Counted from the first letter of the stretch, positions 16,670 to 26,100 are shown. The stretch is 64,000 bases of DNA from CBDFNC01 sp965249895 (GCA_965249895.1 CBDFNC010000001.1:868001-932000), one strand, 5' to 3'. A program made the numbers and translations. Notes: generated from the letters alone by a model not told the origin.

Positions 16670-17953
16670 GGACATCCACCTTTTTCTGACCTCATATGAG
16701 CCAAAAAGTGGCCACCATGCCATTTTTTAAGATGCCGCATCAATAATTTTTACGACCTCAGGGAAAATAGCGAAAAGTCGTCAATACTAATGTGTTTACC
16801 TGTAGTTAGGGCATAGCTGGACTAGCGTAATGAATAATAAGCTGGTTGGGTTGTTTCGCGGGATTCTTGCGCTACCCAGATTGATAAAGCCGATCACATG
16901 CCGAATGGCCTTTTATCCAGTGATGACCAACCTTGTGACTTAGTGCGGTTATTGCTTCCCAGGTGCCTGCAGCACTGCCAAATGAGCGACTAAAGTGCTG
17001 TACTGTCATTACCCAGGATTCATGCGGGATAAGCAGGTTGTCCAATAGCTTTGGTGTCTGTTCCGGTATGTAACCTGTTTTGTCTTCTCGGATAGCTCGG
17101 CCTGTCCAATCGGCGAGGTAAAGGTACTCTTTAAAGTCAAACGGAATTTCTCTGTCCGTGTCATTTTTTGAGCGGCTAAAAGGCAACAAAAAATGGCTTC
17201 TTTCTGCTCCCTGGCCCGTGCGCTGCTTATCACTCGCTGCCTTCCAGTCACCAATTCGTTCATGGATTGAGGTAAATTCCTCTTCTTCCACGGAATCACA
17301 CAAGCCTGCCCTGATTGGGTTTAAATCCACATAAACCATACAGGCCAATAACGCCGTCTCGTCCATCAGTGCCTGACTTCTGAATCGGCCTTCCCAAAAC
17401 CGCCCTTTGCATTTATCTTCCTTGTTTGCTTCCCTGGCAATGTGTTCATTCAGGCAACGCATAAACCAACTGATATCCCCTAACCGTTCACGCCAAATAT
17501 TCACCAGTTTCCTGGCCGCATCAACTTCAGCTTCACTTTTTGTTTGACCGGATTGCCAACGTGCAACCAGCACATGAATGGCAAACAACTTGCCCCACCG
17601 TTCGATCACAGCCTCATCAGAAAGCTGTTTATTTCCTGCTAAATCAACCCGTAAGATGACATGGTAATGATTGCTCATAACAGCGTAGGCACAGACGTCT
17701 ATCGAGAATAAACCAGCAAGAAAGCGGATCCGGTTTACTACCCAGGGTTTTCTGTGTTCATAAGAGCGATTAGCATATTTGTCGTAGCCACATAAGAAAG
17801 CTCGACGAACACATCTTGCGACACAGTGATAGAAGGGGGTTGATTCAGGGTGGATTAAGCGAGATCTGGCAACAGTCATAGCGCCTCCGACATACAGCAG
17901 CCATCTCTTTATTATGGACTGCCATTTTTGTTATCACAAAATTGTGGATGTCC
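16670..17953 (-). mobile_element. Complete REP-associated transposase element, copy B
   Basis: 1284 bp bounded by the inverted repeat GGACATCCAC (16670-16679) and GTGGATGTCC (17944-17953), with one intact transposase gene. It sits beside copy C and appears to have interrupted it. Ends of copies A, B and C share the core GGACATCCA. Confidence 0.78.
16872..17879 (-). CDS. REP-associated tyrosine transposase (HUH, Y1 type)
   Basis: 335 aa, intact. IS200-like Y1 transposase fold with HUH motif MSNHYHVIL near residue 74 and the tyrosine region MVYVDLNPIRAGL near residue 190. RAYT enzymes cut single-stranded DNA at palindromic ends and are often domesticated to spread REP sequences. It opens with MTVARSRLIHPESTPFYHC, typical of this group in marine gammaproteobacteria. 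Minus strand inside element B; copies A and C are broken relatives. Confidence 0.88.
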   Translation of the reverse strand: MTVARSRLIHPESTPFYHCVARCVRRAFLCGYDKYANRSYEHRKPWVVNRIRFLAGLFSIDVCAYAVMSNHYHVILRVDLAGNKQLSDEAVIERWGKLFAIHVLVARWQSGQTKSEAEVDAARKLVNIWRERLGDISWFMRCLNEHIAREANKEDKCKGRFWEGRFRSQALMDETALLACMVYVDLNPIRAGLCDSVEEEEFTSIHERIGDWKAASDKQRTGQGAERSHFLLPFSRSKNDTDREIPFDFKEYLYLADWTGRAIREDKTGYIPEQTPKLLDNLLIPHESWVMTVQHFSRSFGSAAGTWEAITALSHKVGHHWIKGHSACDRLYQSG

Positions 17954-17970
17954 CAGATACCGACCAGTCT

Positions 17971-18134
17971 GCAAGAAAGCGGATCCGGTTTACTACCCAG
18001 GGTTTTCTGTGTTCATAAGAGCGATTAGCATATTTGTCGTAGCCACATAAGAAAGCTCGACGAACACACCTGGCGACACAGTGATAGAAGGGGGTTGATT
18101 CAGGGTGGATTAAGCGAGATCTGGCAACAGTCAT
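17971..18134 (-). pseudogene. REP-associated transposase, N-terminal stub (copy C)
   Basis: Codons 1-55 are nearly identical to copy B, ending at RIRFLA before unrelated sequence closes the frame at 17934. It lacks the HUH motif and the tyrosine segment, so it is a dead remnant. Confidence 0.8.
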
Positions 18135-18216
18135 AGCACCTCCGACATACAGCAGCCATCTCTTTATTATGGACTGCCATTTTTGTTATCACAAAATTGT
18201 GGATGTCCCAGATACC
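17971..18216 (-). mobile_element. Terminal fragment of REP-associated element, copy C
   Basis: Contains the right end GTGGATGTCC (18199-18208), the 85-bp leader identical to that of copy B, and the first ~55 transposase codons; the rest is missing where copy B abuts it. Its outer end lies inside the IS630 transposase gene. Confidence 0.75.
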
Positions 18217-19097
18217 GTTCAGCTCTGGCGAATAAGCTGGCAGATACAGCACCAAAACACCCTCTGTTATCCAGTCACTGCATTTCTCTTTAAATTTCGC
18301 AGAGCGGTGAAAAGATGCGTTGTCCAGAAAAACGACTGTCAGTTTTTTCTTTGCGGTGTGTGGCTTATTTTCTATCAGCTTTTCAAACGCCTCGATGACT
18401 GTGTCAGTAGTAACGTGACCTTCGGTGCTGTGGTAAACTAGCTTTCCTTGGCGGCTTAAAAAGCCAAGTACGTTCAATCGCTTACTATGCGAATAGGCAG
18501 GAAATGCAAACGGCTCACCGACTGGGCTCCATGCGTAAGGTAAGTTCGATTTTTGGCTAAAACCTGATTCATCGAAATAATAGAGGTCCAACTCGCCCTC
18601 TTGTTCAAGCTTTATAAATTTATTCAGGGTGTTGTAACACTTTCGGAACGCCTCTTCATCACGCTTTAGTTTGAGTGAATGTCTGGCTCTTTTATGGCTG
18701 TAGTTAAATTTTTTTTCAACGTTCGCTTAATCGTTGAAACGCTGGCTTTTTTGCCGCTTTCTTTCTCCATCAGGGACTGGGCTCGCTTGAGTTGATGAGG
18801 CTCCTCATCCACAAGCTCTTTCAGGCGCTGTTTCTCCTCATCCGTATAAATAGTGGGCCGCCCCGTTCGCTTTGCGTCATAAAGGCTTGAGATCCCAAAC
18901 TCTTCCCAGCAATCGATCCATTTAGAAAGCGTCTCCAAGCTGGTATCGAAGATATCCGCTAGCTGCTTAATATCGTATCTCTTATGGCTGAGTAGGATGG
19001 CATGAGCCCGGATTCTACAACGATGTTTGGGGTGATTAGCCACAGACTCTCTAAGGGTAATTTGTTCGGCCTCAGTAAGGTGCCATACTACTTTCAC
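18217..19097 (-). pseudogene. IS630-family transposase, two frames, C-terminus replaced
   Basis: First frame 18666-19097 (143 aa): helix-turn-helix DNA-binding region (KQLADIFDTSLETLSKWID) plus linker. Second frame, continuing from about 18708 down to 18217, has the DDE catalytic part (DLYYFDESGFSQ, VVFLDNASFHRS, YLPAYSPELN). The two join by a -1 shift at an A8 run. After SPELN the gene is interrupted by the end of copy C, and the last ~40 residues, which should hold the final acidic residue, are absent. Inactive. Confidence 0.82.
18709..18716 (-). promoter_or_regulatory. Slippery A8 run, possible programmed -1 frameshift
   Basis: On the coding (minus) strand the sequence around the frame change is TTG-AAA-AAA-AAT-TTA. 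An A-AAA-AAA heptamer is a classic -1 slippery site and would fuse the two IS630 frames. It could instead be a decay indel. Confidence 0.5.
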
Positions 19098-19380
19098 GGA
19101 TTGGTACGCATGATGTTGAAAATTGATGCATGTATACTGGAGTCGGTGAAAAAGCGCAAAAATATCTGTGCCACTGCATAAAAAACAAACAGGGAGCAGC
19201 TCTGAAAACTTATGCTCACCTACTTATAATTATTGCCGCTCTAATATTTTAGGTGGCAATAACTTGCCCCTTTAAGAATGAAATCCATACAAATATATAT
19301 TTATAGCCAGTATTACCGACAAAGCTTCTTGGCTTGTTTTTTGCTTGGAATGTTTAGGTTATTTCTAATAGGGGATTTTC

Positions 19381-19824
19381 ATGCAAATAAACAATAATGC
19401 TCAAGCAAACTCCATTTATCAAATGCAAAATAGGCTTTCTAATGCTTCAAATAATTCAGCTGCACCTATTCAAAGCAAAACAATAAACGATACAGTGAGT
19501 ATTAGTAGTGCAGGGCTTAATGCCAAAGACAATTGGCAGAGAGTTGCTAATGATTATGATGTTACGAATATATCGCAAAACGAAATAGTGGGCATGACTT
19601 CAGAATTAATGGATAATGGTTTAATATCTTCAAGAGATGGTTTACATCTAATGGCACCTCGTAGTGTAGATAATGATCCAGAGGTTAAATATGATCTTTT
19701 AGCATCAATGCGTGAATCATTAGCTTTCGCCAAAGAAAATGGAGGTTCGGCAGAAGAATTAAAAATTATAGAAAGATCTGTTGATATTTTAGAATCGCTA
19801 CAAGACTTATCCCGTAAAACGTAA
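19381..19824 (+). CDS. Hypothetical protein, low-GC
   Basis: 147 aa from ATG 19381, with AGGGGA seven bases upstream. The N-terminus is rich in Asn, Gln and Ser (residues 1-35); the C-terminal part is helical and acidic. There is no signal peptide, membrane segment or recognised motif. Base composition is clearly more A/T-rich than neighbouring genes and the gene lies between mobile-element debris, so recent acquisition is likely. Function unknown. Confidence 0.6.
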   Translation: MQINNNAQANSIYQMQNRLSNASNNSAAPIQSKTINDTVSISSAGLNAKDNWQRVANDYDVTNISQNEIVGMTSELMDNGLISSRDGLHLMAPRSVDNDPEVKYDLLASMRESLAFAKENGGSAEELKIIERSVDILESLQDLSRKT

Positions 19825-19957
19825 GCTGACGGAAAAGAAAGCGTACGTGTTATGACTAATTTCATACCACGCCTTATCTATCCCCTTATATGAGCTAGGC
19901 CCAGCAAGGGCTTTGCGGTAAGCTCTTTCTTTTTACTCCACACTATCCCTGTTGCTC

Positions 19958-20028
19958 ATGATTAAAGTTGACGATATTTTTGAATTTACTGATGGTATTT
20001 TTGGCTCTGGAATGCATGCCAAACGCTG
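19958..20028 (+). pseudogene. N-terminal stub of an IS4-like transposase
   Basis: A 23-codon frame from ATG 19958 reads EFTDGIFGSGMHAKR before a stop; the pattern EFTD-x3-G-x2-H-A-K-R is characteristic, from memory, of the N-terminus of some IS4-type transposases. The frame then runs into the large hairpin at 20026-20075. Too short to be certain. Confidence 0.35.
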
Positions 20029-20075
20029 AAGAGTCTCCTCATGATTTATATCGAAATCATGAGGAGACTCTTCAG
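20026..20075. repeat. Perfect 22-bp hairpin
   Basis: Arms 20026-20047 and 20054-20075 are exact complements around a 6-base loop (ATATCG). There is no T tract on either side. It lies just where the transposase stub ends. It could be a small non-autonomous element, an insertion-element end or a strong RNA hairpin. Confidence 0.85.
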
Positions 20076-20254
20076 GGCACTGTGTGCAAGTTCGATCAAA
20101 GCAATAATGACCGATTAAACTTTATTGTCAGCCACAAGTATTCCTCGAATAAATGTGCAACCAAAGCGGGAACGATGAGATAATTTATCGCTAGATAACT
20201 ACGGGCTGATCAACCTGTGAGATCGCCAAGCTACTTCAAATAGAGGCCTTCAGT

Positions 20255-20884
20255 GTGACTACCTATAACCAGGCCATAGTTGCTCTTGCGCAAGCTGGCC
20301 TTGGGGCGCTTGAAGCACGAGCTTCCAATACTAACAGCATTAAAACAGCCGCGGCGGAGAGCCATTTTCTCTGCAGCTGGATGGCGCAAGCCCTGAAGGA
20401 TCGGCGCTTTTCCAAGCTGGTGGCAAACGACCTGACTAACTGGATCCGCGACGGAAGAAGTAAGGGAGCCGGCGCCCAGTTGAAATCGTTGCTTGAGCGG
20501 ATCCAAAGCCAATATCTGGCTGCAGAGCAAAACAGCGTGATAGGCGCTTCACTTATCAAGATGATCAGCGAGCTTGAGCAGGATAACTGGTTAGTGACTA
20601 TCGACAGGGAAGTGACGGCTAAGCTAAAGCTTCTCGCTGAGGGACGAAATAGTCTGGTGATTTCAGTTGAGCAATATAAAGAACATATTCAATCCGGTCA
20701 GATTATCAGACCTGTCACATTATATGTTCGCAGTGATGAACAATTATTAGCAAAAGTGGCGGCGAAGCACGGACTATTACTTAGCCAAGGAAATAAGAAA
20801 GCCAGCCTAATAAAATATCATAAAGTCTACCAAGTCTACCCAAACAACCAGCAACCAGCATTAGCGTTACTCGTCGATTTATAA
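20255..20884 (+). CDS. DUF2913-like protein
   Basis: 209 aa with GTG start at 20255. The N-terminal half (about 10-90) has the pattern AESHFLCSWMAQALKDRRFSK, which fits the DUF2913 family of gammaproteobacteria as I remember it. The C-terminal half is mixed alpha/beta. No signal peptide or catalytic motif. Function of the family is unknown. Family assignment is from memory and moderate. Confidence 0.55.
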   Translation: MTTYNQAIVALAQAGLGALEARASNTNSIKTAAAESHFLCSWMAQALKDRRFSKLVANDLTNWIRDGRSKGAGAQLKSLLERIQSQYLAAEQNSVIGASLIKMISELEQDNWLVTIDREVTAKLKLLAEGRNSLVISVEQYKEHIQSGQIIRPVTLYVRSDEQLLAKVAAKHGLLLSQGNKKASLIKYHKVYQVYPNNQQPALALLVDL

Positions 20885-21080
20885 CTCTTGGTGGACAACA
20901 AAGGGGCTCCACGAATTTTACCAATAGGTTGAAACGGTTGGGGTATATTCGAGTTAGCTATAATTAGGGCGTACGTGTTGGCACAGCAAAAGTGTACATA
21001 GAAATGGTTGTCGCAAATGAATGGCCAGTGACTGTTTGCCGAAAAAATCGATGTTGAGTTAAATCTTGGATATAAAAAGT

Positions 21081-22016
21081 ATGACAAAAATTGGAATCGC
21101 GCTAGGCAGTGGAGCTGCGAAAGGTTGGGCTCATATTGGTGTGTTAAATGGTCTAGCAGAGATGGGGATTAAACCCGACAAAATAGCGGGTTGCTCCGTA
21201 GGCGCCCTCGTCGGTGCAGCATATGCCGCCGATAACCTTAACGAATTTGAGGTGTGGGTGCGCAGCTTTACCAGCTGGGATGTGCTGGGACTGATGGATC
21301 TTAGTTGGCGTAAAGGTGGATTGATTAGTGGTGAGAAAGTGTTTGATGTGTTGCAGAATCGCATTGGTGACATGCAAATAGAGCAGCTGAGCCGTCCCTT
21401 TATCGCGGTTGCAACCGATCTGTATTCTGGTCAGGAAATTTGGTTCCAGCAAGGCGATCTACGCCATGCAGTACGTGCTTCCTGTTCAATGCCTGGAATA
21501 CTAGCGCCAGTTAAGGTTGGAGACCGTTGGCTGGTGGATGGCGCCGTGGTTAATCCAGTGCCTGTCTCTGTTAGTCGAGCAATGGAGGTTGATATCGTTA
21601 TTGCGGTAGATCTAAATGGTCAACGACGAGGAAGAATGCAGGTCTTGCCGGTGAACATGGCTTCAAACAAACCCTCCATCGAAGAGACGGTAAAAGCTGA
21701 GGAACATCAGAGTACAGGGTTTATGGATCTGCTGGCTAAAGGGCGAGATCATGTTAGCCGGCTTTCCGAGAAATTTTCCCTTGGCTCTAAATCCGATCCT
21801 AGTGCGCTCGCAGTTATGTCCCGGTCTATGGATATCCTGGATCAGAGGTATAAAAGGGCCAGGTTAATGGGGGATCCCCCGGATATTTGTATTGTTCCCG
21901 ACTTGAGAGATGTAGGTACCATGGAGTTTCATCGTGCGGATGAAGCTATTAAGGCGGGTGAAGATGCGGTAAAACGCGCCTCTCATCAGGTTGAAGCGGT
22001 ACTAGAGAAATACTAG
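21081..22016 (+). CDS. Patatin-like phospholipase, RssA type
   Basis: 311 aa from ATG 21081. Ser/Asp dyad hydrolase of the patatin family: glycine-rich oxyanion motif GSGAAKG (residues 8-14), nucleophile elbow GCSVG (about residue 38), and the Asp in DGAVVNPVP (about residue 155). The order and length match the bacterial RssA/NTE-like group; these are probable cytoplasmic lysophospholipases or esterases with poorly known substrates. It stands alone. Confidence 0.82.
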   Translation: MTKIGIALGSGAAKGWAHIGVLNGLAEMGIKPDKIAGCSVGALVGAAYAADNLNEFEVWVRSFTSWDVLGLMDLSWRKGGLISGEKVFDVLQNRIGDMQIEQLSRPFIAVATDLYSGQEIWFQQGDLRHAVRASCSMPGILAPVKVGDRWLVDGAVVNPVPVSVSRAMEVDIVIAVDLNGQRRGRMQVLPVNMASNKPSIEETVKAEEHQSTGFMDLLAKGRDHVSRLSEKFSLGSKSDPSALAVMSRSMDILDQRYKRARLMGDPPDICIVPDLRDVGTMEFHRADEAIKAGEDAVKRASHQVEAVLEKY

Positions 22017-22264
22017 CGATGATAACTTCCTGCACCGATAGAGAGTCTGCCCTTAAGGTAATGTTACAGTATGTAAGCACCGCAAGAATAGCGACCAGAA
22101 TAGACCAAATGCAGTATAACAGGCCAGCTTTATAATTCCGTTGACGCTCAGACTAGCCTCATATCCCCAAGGCGCGGGAGCCCGTAAATAACTCTTTGAA
22201 CCTGTTTTTTCGACGCTCTATTTGGCTCCCTGGAGGCGTACATCTATTAACGTCTCCACCTCTT
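22017..22264. other. Intergenic, nothing recognised
   Basis: No convincing frame on either strand and no strong hairpin; it precedes the remnant described next. Confidence 0.5.
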
Positions 22265-22573
22265 TTACCTGGAGACCTCTAACTGGGTTTTCCCTAAGGT
22301 AAGACTGGCGTTTACTGGGTTATCTCGGATAAGCAGACTGACGGGCCAAGCCTGGTAAAGCACTGGCAGCTCTTGGCTGGAAACCCAGGGCGAAGACGGG
22401 GGTATCTGGCCATTTGTTGAGATCCTGAAACGCACCAGGGCAGGCGAGGAACCAAGCTCCAATCCTATACCTTTATCTGTGAGTTCGTCGAGATTGACAA
22501 TGATTGTGTTATTGGCGTCGTCACTAAAGGTATTACTGAGGTGGATTTTTCGCGGATAATTCGGCCTTGTTTC
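22265..22573 (-). pseudogene. Gene remnant of unknown family
   Basis: A stop-free minus-strand frame of about 102 codons with protein-like composition (TIIVNLDELTDKGIGLEL, SSPALVRFRISTNGQ, PVNASLTLGKTQLEV), preceded by an in-frame TAG and without a good start codon. It looks like the C-terminal end of a larger, beta-rich, possibly secreted protein. The family is not recognised. Confidence 0.4.
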
Positions 22574-22665
22574 CTATGAAATAGCAGAGCTGTTTCTGAC
22601 AAGGGGAACGCTAGCTGAGGTTTGAAGTGGTTGCTGAGCCTGCGGGCTCAGCAACCTAAGAAGCT

Positions 22666-24183
22666 TTAAGCTGCAGGGGATGCTACAGCACCTTCTCGCT
22701 TATGTTGGATATATGAAGTTAGCTGATTTTCTGCCTGTGCAGTAAACGCCAAACCCAGCTTAGTACGGCGCCATAAAATATCGTCGCTGTTTTTCGCCCA
22801 CTCGTGCTCTATCAGGTAATCGACTTCTGTTTCATACAATCCCCGGGTAAAGCTGGTGCCAAGCTGATCGAGAGAAGATTTTCCTGCCAGCAGGGTGCGG
22901 CTGATGGTGCCGTAACTTCTTACCCAGCGTTTTAGTATGGATTTGTCCATCCAGGGATAGTCTTTCGCCAACTCATTCAGGAGCATTTCTCTGGAGGTAA
23001 AGTTACCACCAGGGATCACGGCGCTCTTGGTCCATGGTGTCGTGTGTTGTGGGAAATAAGGGGCAAGTTTCCCTAACGCCGCTTCACCCAGCTTTCTGTA
23101 GGTAGTGAGTTTTCCACCGAAGATAGACAGTAAAGGCGCTTCACCCTGGAAATCTTCAATTTCCAGTGTGTAGTCCCGGGTTACCGCCTGGGCTGAAGAT
23201 GATTCATCGTCACACAAAGGGCGAACGCCGGAGAACCGGCCCACCACGTCTTTGCTGCTAATGGCTTGTTTAAAGTGCTGGTTAACGATATCGCAAAGGT
23301 AATCAATTTCTTCGTCGCTAATGGCCACCTTGGCTGGATCGCCTGTGTATTCCACGTCAGTGGTGCCAATCAAAGAGTAATCTTCCATATAAGGGATCAC
23401 AAAGACGATGCGGTTATCTTCATTTTGCAGAATATAAGCGCAACCTTCATCGTGCAGTTTTGGCACCAGTATATGACTGCCTTTCACCAGTCGGATACCA
23501 CGCGGAGAATTCAGCTTAAGCTCGTCTTTAAATAAGCTTGCTACCCAGGGACCAGCCGCATTCACCAGTGCTTTACTGGTTACTTGTTGCTCAAGACCGG
23601 TTTCCATATTTTGCAGGGTTACCTTCCAAATACCTTGTTCGCGCTTTGCTGCAACGCAGCGCTTTTTAGTTTCGATATGCGCGCCTTTTTCCTGTGCCAG
23701 CAAAGCGTTCATAACCACCAAGCGAGCATCATCTACGGCGCAATCGGAGTACTCGAAACCTTTGCTCATAATAGGCTTTAAAGGACTTTTCTGGTCGAAC
23801 TTGATGCTGTGGCTGGATGGCAACGACACGCGTTTGCCCAGGTTATCGTACATAAACAAACCTATGCGTATCATCCAGGCAGGTCGCAGATGAGGGCGGT
23901 GTGGTAAGCGAAAGCGCATTGGCGCGACCAGGTGAGGAGCGCTTTTCAGCAGCACCTCGCGTTCAGCCAGGGCTTCACCCACCAGACGAAATTCATAGTG
24001 CTCCAGATACCTCAACCCGCCGTGGATAAGCTTGCTGCTGGCTGAGGAGGTGGCAGATGCCAGATCTGACATTTCATACAGGCCAACCTTTAAACCTCGA
24101 CCGGCAGCATCGGCTGCAACGGCCACGCCATTTATACCACCACCAATTACTAGAACGTCAAAATCTGTCGTATGTTGAGCCAT
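22666..24183 (-). CDS. glpD: Aerobic glycerol-3-phosphate dehydrogenase
   Basis: FAD enzyme at the inner membrane that oxidises glycerol 3-phosphate to dihydroxyacetone phosphate and feeds the quinone pool. 505 aa, normal length. N-terminal dinucleotide motif VIGGGINGVAVAADAAGRG (residues 12-30), the SSASSKLIHGGLRYLEHYEF stretch (key part KLIHGGLRYLE), VVGRFSGVRPL, and FGGKLTTYRKL. Divergent from glpK copy 2, with GlpR-type operators in the shared intergenic region. Confidence 0.96.
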   Translation of the reverse strand: MAQHTTDFDVLVIGGGINGVAVAADAAGRGLKVGLYEMSDLASATSSASSKLIHGGLRYLEHYEFRLVGEALAEREVLLKSAPHLVAPMRFRLPHRPHLRPAWMIRIGLFMYDNLGKRVSLPSSHSIKFDQKSPLKPIMSKGFEYSDCAVDDARLVVMNALLAQEKGAHIETKKRCVAAKREQGIWKVTLQNMETGLEQQVTSKALVNAAGPWVASLFKDELKLNSPRGIRLVKGSHILVPKLHDEGCAYILQNEDNRIVFVIPYMEDYSLIGTTDVEYTGDPAKVAISDEEIDYLCDIVNQHFKQAISSKDVVGRFSGVRPLCDDESSSAQAVTRDYTLEIEDFQGEAPLLSIFGGKLTTYRKLGEAALGKLAPYFPQHTTPWTKSAVIPGGNFTSREMLLNELAKDYPWMDKSILKRWVRSYGTISRTLLAGKSSLDQLGTSFTRGLYETEVDYLIEHEWAKNSDDILWRRTKLGLAFTAQAENQLTSYIQHKREGAVASPAA

Positions 24184-24212
24184 GGGATGTCAAATCTCCG
24201 TACTTGAGTGCT

Positions 24213-24232
24213 AATGTTCGTTTGCGAAAGTA
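24213..24232. promoter_or_regulatory. GlpR operator upstream of glpD
   Basis: AATGTTCGTTTGCGAAAGTA matches the E. coli GlpR palindrome WATGTTCGWT-AWCGAACATW closely in the left half and partly in the right half. It lies 30 bases upstream of the glpD start. Confidence 0.65.
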
Positions 24233-24421
24233 TATGGCAAAGTCATGGTAAAGATCGAGTACTAATTCGAAATAATATGTAACATTTATGTTTACGACAC
24301 TGATTTATCATTTGCCAGGTTTAACCATTCTTGGTTTAAAAGGCTAAATTCTGAATAGTATCTGAGGTAAATTGACAGAATGTTGATCTGGTTTGGTAAA
24401 AGCATCGCATTTGATTAACAT

Positions 24422-24442
24422 CTGCTCGAAATGTTGCGAACA
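24422..24442. promoter_or_regulatory. Second GlpR-like operator, toward glpK
   Basis: TGCTCGAAATGTTGCGAACA contains two inverted half sites (TGCTCGAA and GCGAACA), weaker than the 24213 site, about 90 bases upstream of glpK copy 2. Confidence 0.4.
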
Positions 24443-24527
24443 CGAAAATAAAATGGAACAATCATCAAAATAAACCTGTTTGTTTTGTCAAATTAACAAA
24501 CATGACCCGGCTAGCTATGGAGTAAGT

Positions 24528-26027
24528 ATGGAACAGGAAAAAAAGTACATTGTCGCCCTGGATCAAGGAACAACCAGTTCCCGGGCTATTATCTTTGACC
24601 ACGATGCGAAAATCGTCAGCACCAGTCAAAGAGAGTTTACTCAAATCTTCCCTCAGCCGGGGTGGGTCGAGCATAACCCTATGGAGATTTGGGCGACGCA
24701 AAGTTCGGTATTAACGGAAGTGCTGGCTCAGGCGGGCATCTCAAGCGATGAAATCGCAGCCATAGGTATAACCAACCAAAGGGAAACCACCCTGGTATGG
24801 GATAAAAATACAGGTCAGCCCATTTACAATGCCATTGTCTGGCAATGCCGCCGCACGGCAGATATGTGTGAGGCCATGAAAGAGCAGGGGCTTGAACCTT
24901 ATGTTAAGGAAACGACAGGATTAGTGCTGGATGCCTATTTTTCCGGCTCAAAAGTGAAGTGGATCCTGGATAACGTTGAAGGAGCAAGGGAAAAGGCAGA
25001 ATCTGGTGAGCTGTTGTTCGGCACTGTCGATACCTGGCTAGCCTGGAAGCTGACCAATGGTAAAGTGCATGTGACCGATGTGAGTAACGCCTCCCGAACC
25101 ATGTTGTTTAATATTCACACCCTGGAGTGGGATGAAAAGCTGCTGGAACTATTTGATATTCCTAAAGCCATGTTGCCACAAGTGAAGGCCAGCAGTGAAG
25201 TGTACGGGCATGCGAACCTCGGTGGTAAGGGCGGTACGCGGATCCCTATTGCCGGTATTGCCGGAGATCAGCAGGCGGCGCTGGTTGGGCAGCAGTGCTT
25301 TACCAAAGGCATGGCGAAAAACACTTATGGTACAGGATGTTTCCTACTGATGAACACAGGGCAACAAGCCATCACTTCGAAGCACGGTTTGCTAACCACC
25401 ATCGCTTATAAAATCGATGACAAGGTGACTTATGCCCTTGAAGGCAGCGTGTTTATGGGCGGCGCTACGATACAGTGGTTGCGGGATGAACTGGGGCTTA
25501 TCCGTGATGCATCGGACACCCAGTATTTCGCCGATAAGGTAGCAGATACCAACGGCGTTTATTTAGTACCGGCTTTTGTTGGTTTGGGGGCCCCTTATTG
25601 GGATGCCTATGCCAGGGGAACCATGGTTGGCCTGACCCGAGGGGCTAATCGCAACCATATTATTCGTGCAGCATTGGAGTCTATTGCGTACCAAAGCAGG
25701 GATGTATTGGATGCCATGGAAGAAGATTCCGGCTTAAAGCTAAACCAAATCCGGGTAGATGGTGGCGCGGTTGCCAATGATTTCCTTATGCAGTTTCAGG
25801 CAGACATTATGGGAACGCGAGTGGTCAGGCCTAAACTCACTGAATCCACTGCGCTGGGGGCGGCCTACCTGGCGGGTCTTGCTATCGGTTTTTGGGAAAA
25901 CCATGAGTTGGAAGGGAAAAAAGAGATAGATAAAGAATTTAAGCCCAAAATGGAAAAAGAGCAGCGCGCTCGTTTATACCAAGGCTGGAAAAAAGCAGTG
26001 ACTCGCTCTCAGGGCTGGGTAGATTAA
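24528..26027 (+). CDS. glpK: Glycerol kinase, copy 2
   Basis: 499 aa from ATG 24528 (GGAG six bases upstream; an earlier TTG at 24480 has no support). All FGGY motifs match copy 1, including GTRIPIAGIAGDQQ and YGTGCFLLMNTG, and overall similarity is high with scattered conservative changes. Divergent from glpD rather than paired with glpF, so the two kinases probably differ in expression. It could be specialised for respiratory glycerol use or simply redundant. Confidence 0.95.
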   Translation: MEQEKKYIVALDQGTTSSRAIIFDHDAKIVSTSQREFTQIFPQPGWVEHNPMEIWATQSSVLTEVLAQAGISSDEIAAIGITNQRETTLVWDKNTGQPIYNAIVWQCRRTADMCEAMKEQGLEPYVKETTGLVLDAYFSGSKVKWILDNVEGAREKAESGELLFGTVDTWLAWKLTNGKVHVTDVSNASRTMLFNIHTLEWDEKLLELFDIPKAMLPQVKASSEVYGHANLGGKGGTRIPIAGIAGDQQAALVGQQCFTKGMAKNTYGTGCFLLMNTGQQAITSKHGLLTTIAYKIDDKVTYALEGSVFMGGATIQWLRDELGLIRDASDTQYFADKVADTNGVYLVPAFVGLGAPYWDAYARGTMVGLTRGANRNHIIRAALESIAYQSRDVLDAMEEDSGLKLNQIRVDGGAVANDFLMQFQADIMGTRVVRPKLTESTALGAAYLAGLAIGFWENHELEGKKEIDKEFKPKMEKEQRARLYQGWKKAVTRSQGWVD

Positions 26028-26048
26028 CCAGTACTTTGCGTTTTCACA

Positions 26049-26083
26049 GTGCTCTGTGGTTTTAATTCACCCCCACAGAGCAC
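26049..26083 (+). terminator. Terminator after glpK copy 2
   Basis: Eleven-base stem GTGCTCTGTGG with CCACAGAGCAC (26049-26059, 26073-26083) and a 13-base loop, 22 bases after the stop. The T tract is weak. Confidence 0.55.
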
Positions 26084-26100
26084 GTTGATTTTGAACTAAA

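Larger units (their letters stand above)
24184..24527. other. glpD-glpK divergent promoter region
   Basis: 344 A/T-rich bases between divergent starts. Besides the two GlpR-like sites listed separately I see no gene. Confidence 0.6.

Noticed and set aside
18169..18441. 90-codon plus-strand ORF over the IS630 fragment
   Set aside because: It is antisense to the conserved transposase motifs.
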